The notes beneath the pieces are model-generated. The model saw only the letters and a program-made list of their open reading frames with translations. It made no database searches and was not told the DNA's origin. Both the position numbers and the translations under genes were made by a program. Shown in pieces: positions 56,975 through 64,000 of a DNA stretch of 64,000 nucleotides. Position 1 is the first letter of the stretch. The number at the start of each line of letters is the position of its first letter. The DNA lies in the NCBI GenBank assembly GCA_026315105.1, contig CM048755.1:760449301-760513300 (forward strand). Direction: 5' to 3'. Source of the DNA: Locusta migratoria (lineage: Eukaryota; Arthropoda; Insecta; Orthoptera; Acrididae).

Positions 56975-57353
56975 AATTTTAGTTCAATGCTTCACCTTTT
57001 AACTTTAATATCTTTGACATTTTCGAAAACAGTATAGGTATATAAATTTATAATTATAAAATGGAATATGTTTAAGAATATGGAATCTTGAAAAGCCTAT
57101 AATTGGACAATATATAGGAAATTAATGTTAGAACATATTAGCTAAAAAAAAAAAAAAAAAAAGGCTGACTCCAATGCCGCCAGTGTCACATCATTCAGAG
57201 TGCTAAGTAGGATAATTTAATTTGCGCGCATTTTCATTACCAGTCACTTTCTTCATTATCTTTAGTGCTTCTGTTTTTAAAGGGCTATTCTCGCATACTT
57301 GGCAATTGGTTTGTGCTATAAGCTACGTAATTTAAGTATTAACTGTATTGTCT

Positions 57354-57591
57354 TGTTGAAATGGGAGCAGGCTTGACTTCGAAGGCAACTGAACACACCA
57401 CTTATACTCAAAGCACGTTTATTACGAACTCAACATAAACACAGCACTGACTGCCTCTAAGGCAGAGTGCTTTGCTATTTATACACAGACAGAATTTACC
57501 AGAAATTAGAAGAACAGTTAACATAAGAAACAAGTAGAATTTACAAGTGAACATAAGAAAGATGTAGAACCTTCTGGAATTGTTAATTACA
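57354..57591 (-). promoter_or_regulatory. Solo-LTR-like sequence with TATA box and poly(A) signal
   Basis: Read on the minus strand: TGTAATTAAC ... CATTTCAACA (TG...CA ends), TATAAATAG at about 57473-57481, an insect initiator-like TCAGT about 30 nt later, and AATAAA further on. 238 bp. No 5-bp duplication seen, so this is a candidate only. Confidence 0.45.
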
Positions 57592-57606
57592 AAGAAATAA
57601 ATTTTT

Positions 57607-57675
57607 GCCGGTGGGCGGGATTGAACCAGCGACCTTCAGCACTACAGTCCGTGACACTATCCCCTGCGCCATGCT
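57607..57675 (-). other. tRNA-like sequence
   Basis: The minus strand has A box TGGCGCAGGGGATAGTG and B box GGTTCAATCCC, and GACTGTAGTGC in the anticodon region (GTA would be Tyr). The acceptor stem is not convincing; likely a SINE or LTR-adjacent relic. Confidence 0.45.
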
Positions 57676-57964
57676 GGAAGTCGGTATTTGTGGTCTCTCG
57701 CGACAGTATTTTCTTACTTGTCACTTCTTTATTGGGTGTGTTTTCATTTTTAGAAAGCTTTTGTTCTCGCATATTTGATAATAGTGTGCTCCATAGTTTT
57801 TCGTGTTTATTTTGAAAACGGCCAGAGACAGTTTTGTTGTTTTTGACAGTATAGTTACCACTGACAACAGTTCAGTCAGCTGCCAGCCATCTTTATTAAA
57901 GTACTAGACTAGTTAAAGTTGATTATCTAGTTCTCTACTCTTCATAGTTAATTGTATCAATAGG

Positions 57965-58349
57965 ATGGATTGGATGTGTGCCTGCTATGTGCGGATGCAG
58001 GAGGAGTTGGCTTCTGTTTGCAAACAGCAGAGCGTGCTGCTAGTTGCGGTCATCCGCCTTAAGGCTATCACCTCTGGGTGCAGTGGAGGTGGAGAGTGTG
58101 GTGCGTTGAATGGGACACCTCATGTGTTTCATGCTTCACCCTTTTTCACTTCTGTCGAGGCATCTTCAGGTGTACCAGCTGTTGTCAAGCCGGCCTTACC
58201 GCAAGGGGAGTGGTGGATCAAACGGTTTTCGTGGAGCTCGAGCCGGAAGGCCAATGTGGATGTTGGCCATCCGGCCACGCCTGTTCGTCCTGTGAGTGGA
58301 TGTGTGGCCACTCCTTCAGCAGGCTCAGAGCAAGTGCATGGGTAGAGGG

Positions 58350-58408
<59 letters not shown>

Positions 58409-58860
58409 GGGAGCTCCAATGTTAGGTGCGTGATGGGGCCCCCTAGGCAGATAGTCGCGATCCAGAAAGAAATCCAATGTGCACTCGGTTTGTCTGCCGG
58501 CAGGCCTCATCAGAGATGTAGAGGTGGCCTTGCCGGCGGCTGTTGTGTGTACGGGGTGCAGTCGGGCGTAAGCTGTGGCTCACATTGACCTCAGTTCCTA
58601 TGGGCACCTGGCGGAATTAGTGAAGACTGCTGGCCTTGCACCCAGGGTGCTAGCAGAGCTGTTGATTTGTAGCATTGTTCCCAGTCTGATTTGTTGGAGT
58701 CCTTTGGTTTGGAGTCAAGTGGAGGGGCTGAACAAGAGGCTTCACCAACTATGTGACAGTTATGGCTGTAGATTTCTGGATTTACGTTATCAGGTGGTGA
58801 ATTGTAGGATGTCCCTAGATAGACCCAAGGTTGTAGGTGATGTGACACTAATATAGAGAG
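57965..58860 (+). pseudogene. LINE ORF1 relic: coiled coil plus SGNH-esterase-like domain
   Basis: First frame (57965-58345): MQEELASVCKQQSVLLVAVI and RLKAI, a heptad-like coiled coil, then a low-complexity linker. After a (TA)n expansion at 58352 other frames give SSNVRCVMGPP-like text (58410, cf. the GDS nucleophile block) and LLICSIVPSLICWS, VEGLNKRLHQLCDSYGCRFL with DLRYQVVNCRMSLDR (58645-58830), the C-terminal half of SGNH/GDSL hydrolase-like domains carried by ORF1 of CR1-type LINEs. The domain call is from remembered pattern, moderately sure. Catalytic residues not verifiable. Confidence 0.5.
58352..58405. repeat. (TA)n microsatellite
   Basis: About 26 TA units; the runs of Ile-Tyr in overlapping frames are produced by it. 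Confidence 0.97.
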
Positions 58861-59559
58861 GGATGTATAAGAAACAAAATATATACAGTAATTTATTACA
58901 AAAAGGAAAAGAAATTTATTTTTAAAAATTTTGACTTACACCATTGTCTGTTTAGGGCCTTCACACAAATCTTTATGATCTACACCATCGTAACAGTGAC
59001 ATGCCTTAAAAAGAAATTACATAATATCATCACAGGATCACATAAAATTGACTGGCTGTCAAATATGATAGCTTCATGTGTCAAAATTATATCAGCACCT
59101 TGTCAACAAGTCTTTCTTGCCACCATTGTAAGTGTACTGGAAGTTTGCCAGCTTTACTGTCACCCATTGTAGAAACATGGAACTAAAACATGTTGCACAC
59201 ATTACCACAATCCGTCCACGATTGTGTGATGCAGGCCCGAACGTTCTAGCATGAATCACAAATAAATAAAGCAAGCAAAACAGGAACTGTGCAGTTGTGT
59301 GTGCAGGGCTTGAAACGGCTAAGGGAGCAGCAACTCGGATAGCAGAGTACTTATGGGGTGCACAGGTACTTTTTTAGGCTAGGCACTATCTCTGATGAGC
59401 ATTCACCAGTCAACATTCAGACAGTGAATTCAGGCCGCGTTCAGAACAATAATTTATAAAAATATTAGCCGTAAATTTTCAGAGTATTAAAAACAAGGTT
59501 CTCAAATTTATTGTGCTGCAGGGAAATTGTGTTCAGATAGCTTTAGGCATACTGTCTGG

Positions 59560-59634
59560 CAGACTTAGGCAGACATACTGTCTACAGTAGACAGTATGTC
59601 TGCCTAAGTCTGCTAGACAGTATGTCTGCCTAAG
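59560..59634. repeat. Perfect 26-bp palindrome with extra half-copy
   Basis: Arms 59560-59585 and 59587-59612 are perfect reverse complements around one A (core gcagacatactgtctac). A further 22-bp repeat of the right arm (agacagtatgtctgcctaag) follows at 59614-59634. Confidence 0.92.
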
Positions 59635-59635
59635 T

Positions 59636-59822
59636 GTACTTGCATCTGTGTAAATGTGTGGGTGTGTGTGTGTTTGTTTACCCTCCTTTTTTTCCCCCCA
59701 AGGTAAGTCTTTCCTGTCCCAGGATTGGAATGACTCCTTACCCACTCCCTTAAAACCCTCATCATTTCCTTTTCCTTCTCCTTCCCTTCTGCCTGACGAA
59801 GCAGCTAGGCTGCGAAAGCTTG

Positions 59823-59871
<49 letters not shown>

Positions 59872-59930
59872 ATTTGTTTGTTGCTATCACTGCCTGTGCT
59901 CCTTCGCCTGGTAAGTGGACTTCACCTATT
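59636..59930 (+). repeat. Dispersed-repeat-like sequence with (GT)n
   Basis: Non-coding: gtaagtctttcctgtccc, aggattggaatgactcct, pyrimidine-rich ccttttccttctccttccc, cgaagcagctaggctgcgaa, then (GT)n at 59827-59869. I recall a similar sequence as a very common orthopteran dispersed repeat; that is memory, not a search. Confidence 0.5.
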
Positions 59931-61403
59931 TTTTACGTATATTTTTCCTGTTAGGAATAATTACATTATTAGTTACGTGTGGAAGGCAACAACGCCGTTT
60001 CCTTACAATTCCATGTCCCTGAGCCCATATTTAGCACGGTGATTAATAAAATTGCAGGTTCGATGCCATGGATTCAGGACAGGCTAATACGTATTGGAAG
60101 GGGGGAGTATTAAGTACAGTTGGTTACTGTCTGAAACTGAGAACATAATAATTTAATAGCAAGTAACATCAGTGCACAACATGCGCGGTCCATACAGAAC
60201 TGGCATAAACTACAGCTCATTATTTGCTAACTATAAAACCAACAGTTCATCTTACACAAAATGATACTAGCAGCAATCCAGTATCTAAGTGCAAGTAAAA
60301 ACGGCTGCTAGTAGATCTCGACAGCAACTGAGAACTACGGAGAGCGACTGAGAAAAAGGCTGTCGCCTCAGCAGCCCACGTGAGCGCTCACACTCGTGGG
60401 CGACCTCTGACGGCCCGTATCGCGACCACCGTTTGAGACCTTTCCAGAGATGATACTAAGAGTTACAAACAGAATACACAATTTCTTATATCAATATTGA
60501 ATATTCAATGAATTAAAAAAAATAACATTTTGATATTTATTAAATTTTTTTATATAAGAAATTCAACAAGTTGAACAGGACAGTAATAAACTAGACATAG
60601 TAATTTAGAGTGCACAAAGAACCAGTTGGAAGCATGTTGCTTTTTGTGCCTTGCTTACAGTTAGAATCAAATATTCTGAAAAAAATAGTGTGTCTTTTTA
60701 CATTATACAGACGTTATCGGTAATGTTGTTGATCATTTTTCTCACTGTTACTTTACTTTAAATATAGAGTAATGTAACAATATATTGGTAATTGTTTTGT
60801 TTACTTGTGCACATACCACCTGAAATGTCCTTGCTGCCACCAGCAGTACGCATACCACTGTCTGGTAACGGCTGGTCTAGTGGACAGTATACCATGATGA
60901 CTACAGGCATGCACCAGTGCAAGGGGATGCATTACTGATATTAGGTATATTGGTGCATGCTGCAGTCTGGAACATGAATTCAGGATGTCTTGGTTATTGT
61001 CATACAACTTGTCGATTTCTGTTTTCGTGAGTGATAAGGAGAACTGAAATGTTGTTCTTGCATACACTGCAGTGGAACCAGCCCTATATTTGGTAACTAA
61101 TTTAGGACTTCTCCGTGGACTGATACTGTCATAAAAAATAATAAAATGTATAGTTATTTTTGATTATACTAATTCAGTATTAAACTCTTTGCAGGTTCTT
61201 TCAGGAATACTAATTCATATTAAAAATTCTTTCCTGACCCCATCAAAAGTAATAATCTCATCCAGAAGTTATTTCGTTATCTGGCAAAATTCGTTATGAA
61301 GATTATAGTCAAAGAAGTTATATTGCTTGCACAAAATATTTTCAAAGTTTGCGCAAACACAACTTGCAGTCCAACTCCATCATTAAAGTTAATACAAAAT
61401 TCT
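59931..61403. other. No recognised gene
   Basis: Includes a GC-richer island at 60300-60440 (tgtcgcctcagcagcccacgt) that could be LTR or promoter DNA. No ORF with a recognisable domain. Confidence 0.45.
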
Positions 61404-61451
61404 ATATCATCATCATCATCATCATCATCATCAACAACAACAACAACAACA
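61404..61451. repeat. (ATC)n(AAC)n microsatellite
   Basis: About nine ATC units followed by six to seven AAC units. Confidence 0.95.
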
Positions 61452-61973
61452 AAAATTTCAATGCGCAACATCATACTGCGAGATCTTCTCCACCTTGACG
61501 GCCTTCGGCAAGTATCAGGTAGTGACTATGTACATATCTCTGTCAGCAGTGGACAAACGTCTATGGTGTATAGACTATGTTGAACAGACAACAGATAAAA
61601 TCAAACATATTTCACAAAGATATTTGAGACTTTTTTTTTTTTTAGTTAATGAAATTATTTCAGCATGACAGTCAAAACACTCTAGGTCTACATAAAAAAA
61701 GTTTTGTACATTTTCTGTGTAAGTAATATCTGTACATGCAGCATTATCATCATATGAAGATGGCCTAAGAAGCCAAAAGCCAGTTGGAGACCAAATAGGC
61801 CTAAATATAATTTTACAGAACATTATGAAGAGTTTCATTTTTAATATCAACAATAATTTATTCTAGTTTAAAATGTAAAACTACGTAGTTGAGTGACTTC
61901 CTTATCAGAGTACAATCTGAAATATGTATTTCTATCTTTTTTCGTTTTAATAAATCCTTTTAAACCTTAAGTT

Positions 61974-62121
61974 GCATAGTATGCCACCTTTTTATTAAAG
62001 CAGTTTCACTTGTTTGAAGCATCATCAGGAGATAAAAGGAGACTTTCTGATATGTACTTTTATCTCCTGATGATGCTTGAAACAAGTGAAACCAGTTGAA
62101 TAAGTAAGTGGCATAACATAC
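61974..62121. repeat. Long hairpin-forming inverted repeat
   Basis: Inner arms 62001-62037 and 62057-62094 are near-perfect complements (gcatcatcaggagataaaa / ttttatctcctgatgatgc) around a 19-nt loop. Outer arms continue with lower identity to 61974 and 62121 (gcatagtatgccacc / gtggcataacatac). Confidence 0.88.
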
Positions 62122-63817
62122 AGCGTAAGGCTTGGAAAATGATTTATCCAAAATACTTAAAAGCTGTTGACAGTCAGCAGTATAAAGTTCGGTTATTTCC
62201 GTCTCACTGTACAATCTTTCCTCTCATCATTCGCAGAGATATTAGCCTATAAATTTGTACTGTGTGTTGATTGTTATCTCAAAAACTATTTCACTTGCAG
62301 GCTTGACATTTGTATCATGTTATTCCTTTTCTTTTCCAAAACCTCACTTTTTTTAACAATCTTAGTATATTAAAATCTGAATATTTCTTTGTTTTGAAAA
62401 AAGAAAATATGTTACTTATACACTTTGTTCATGTGTGTTTCAAATTTAATGATGCTATATCAATGGGAACACACTGGAATAAATAACATTTTGTTGCAAG
62501 TTTACTGGCTGGTTCACAAAACTTCATCTAAAAAGAAATTTTTTATGATTAAGCAAACTTAACATTATGGTTTTAAGAATGTACTAAAAATACAATAACA
62601 ATAATACTTTCAGTATATAATAATAAAACAACATATTTACTTATTCTGATGCAACATTGCACTTCAGTAGACATAAATTGTTGAAACAAAATCAAGAAGA
62701 AAGGCTGTTACAATGAAACACAAGTGATGTGTTAGTCAAGCATACATGCAATACATTTTGGTACAGTGAGAGGACTCCAGCAGCAAACAAAATTAAAAAG
62801 AAAAATAATGATTATTATTATACTGCGTTATGAGGTTTGTAAAACTGTTTAAAAGAAGTGTTGAAATTTTTTACTCTTCATAATTATTTAATACAATTTA
62901 AGGTAACCAGTTTTACATTTCTATGTGGCTCATAGGTTTCATCATTATGATGAGTGTGATTCATCTTTAATTGATTAGTACTTAAGAAGAATACAAATTA
63001 TGGATAAGTATTGGTCAAAATTGTGTTGTAATCCATTTAAGAAAGTCCATACAGGGTGAATGAGGATCTTATAATACTAACTGCCTAGATGATTAATTGG
63101 GTACTCCAGAAAGAAAGAAAATGTGAACTGCTGATAACTGAAAGTAAAGAATCTTGTGAAAAGATGCAACCGAGTTGTAGCATATGTGATGACTGTGGGT
63201 GTCAAAGGCGGCTTGCTTTTGTTAAATGGCTTTTTTTCATTAAGGGAATCTTCAGTAATAAAAAAGAAATATACCAGCTCAAAGAAGTACTGAAAAGGTA
63301 AATGTGAAAAAATTAAATGCACTTCTTTCAGGGAGAAACTGGTAAGTCAGAAAATGTGGGGCTATTATGATTCACAAGCAGAAAGGATTTATCAGTTTAG
63401 AAACATTTCCAGTAAAAGTGAAAAAATGTAAGTTGAGACTTCCTTGCCCAAAAGTTAGCCACAAACTTGGATTGGTAAAGAATTTGGAGTAAGCAATTAC
63501 ATGGCAAAGAAAACAGTTAGTTCAAATTTTGAAATTTTCAGAATAAAATAAAATAAATTGTTTTAGACAATTCACCATCGTAGTAAAGTATCAAATATTT
63601 TGAAGTTTGTAAGGAACCAAATAAAATGGTACAGGTTTAAGGTCTGTAAGTCAAATAATAGTTGAGACATAGCCATTTGAAGGTTCAAAAAATTGCAGAA
63701 CTTTGGAAACTTAAAAAATTAATAACTCAAAAACAATCCTTAAGGAAAAAGGTATTCTTCATACAACCAACTGCTGCTACAAAAAAAAAAAAAAAAAAAA
63801 ACCCACACAACACAAAA
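62122..63817. other. No recognised gene
   Basis: AT-rich. A 70-codon frame at 63089-63301 has a few Cys but no family pattern. A poly(A) run of 21 lies at 63781-63801, just before the element copy at the right edge. Confidence 0.5.
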
Positions 63818-64000
63818 TTTGAATAAATGAATATGTAGTCGAGAAAATTCTCTACAACTTTGCTCTTAAGTTTTTTCATAACTCTCACCATCAGAGGAAT
63901 ATGTGCAAAAATAATGGCAATTTGACACCGTCACTTTATTTTGCATAAACCAGATGTTGAGAAATGTCATGTGACATACCTAGCCCAGAACTCTCTCTGG
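63818..64000. mobile_element. Partial second copy of the 4993-6330 DNA element
   Basis: Matches about 5722-5918 in the same orientation: gagaaaattctctacaactt, atatgtgcaaaaataatgg, ttgacaccgtc, atgtcatgtgacat and gcccagaactctctctgg. Cut by the window edge. Confidence 0.85.

Larger units (their letters stand above)
56334..57012. mobile_element. Foldback element with tRNA-like sequence in each arm
   Basis: After removal of the SINE at 56376-56562 the unit (~490 bp) is an inverted repeat. Outer ends aaaatttgtgctgc... and ...gcagcacaaatttt; each arm carries a tRNA-like block (minus at 56571-56641, plus at 56899-56974). Inner arms aatgttgccacaact and agttgtggcaatattt flank a ~70-bp centre. No ORF. 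Confidence 0.8.

Noticed and set aside
58129..58510. Proteins with long Ile-Tyr repeats
   Set aside because: Produced by translating the (TA)n microsatellite.
59830..60042. Cys-Val repeat peptides
   Set aside because: Translation of (GT)n; not coding.
60080..60440. Second LTR candidate (GC-rich block)
   Set aside because: No TATA/poly(A) order, no TG...CA ends or duplication that I can fix.
1..64000. CRISPR arrays, operons, bacterial or viral genes
   Set aside because: No regularly spaced direct repeats, no Shine-Dalgarno-linked gene runs, no capsid, envelope or integrase-type viral proteins; introns, SINEs and LINEs mark a eukaryote.

Overview
This window looks like a stretch of a large, repeat-dominated arthropod genome. 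It is probably an insect and most plausibly an orthopteran (grasshopper or locust type). I infer this from four things: base composition near 37-40% GC, no dense gene content, a tRNA-derived SINE with a class-II (long variable arm) tRNA head that I recall from orthopterans, and many LINE, piggyBac and PIF/Harbinger relics. I see no bacterial operon, CRISPR array or virus. Nearly all recognisable coding potential belongs to mobile elements, and most of it is broken by stops and frameshifts. The only sequence that looks like a host gene is a short candidate first coding exon at 27435-27498.

Layout. 1-1202: LINE 3' ends. 1203-8040: a minus-strand EEP-RT LINE (LINE A) split twice, by a plus-strand LINE (1472-4801, itself hit by a SINE) and by a non-autonomous DNA element (4993-6330). 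8057-24107: flanked by a diverged ~600-bp inverted repeat. Inside lies an autonomous-type PIF/Harbinger element, with a two-exon DDE transposase (11313-20512) and a convergent MADF gene (20677-21111). It was split by an RTE-type LINE (12675-20207), which was in turn split by a minus-strand RNase-H-bearing LINE (12934-16892) carrying a ~316-bp target duplication. 21289-26161: three copies of a ~0.9-kb MITE with TAA duplications. 26930-28640: the host-exon candidate and unassigned sequence. 28650-33493: relics of piggyBac, a CR1/Jockey-like LINE with a small MITE in it, and a deleted copy of the long-TIR transposase family.

33500-50540: three related I-type LINEs in the same orientation, head to tail. 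The second is interrupted by an internally deleted piggyBac element (42286-44665). The third is interrupted by a 3.3-kb transposon (46155-49491) with ~610-bp terminal inverted repeats and an unusual transposase that I cannot place in a named superfamily. 50580-53890: two more decayed LINEs. 54673-57012: a dense patch of SINEs, a piggyBac derivative and a foldback element whose two arms each carry a tRNA-like sequence. 57354-64000: a solo-LTR candidate, a LINE ORF1 relic with coiled-coil and SGNH-esterase-like parts, microsatellites, a near-perfect palindrome, a long hairpin, and the start of a second copy of the 4993-6330 element at the right edge.

The elements record a sequence of insertions rather than a pathway. 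Where target-site duplications (TSDs) are excised the host reading frames rejoin, which gives relative ages: Harbinger, then RTE, then the RNase-H LINE; and LINE A, then both of its interrupting elements, then the SINE.
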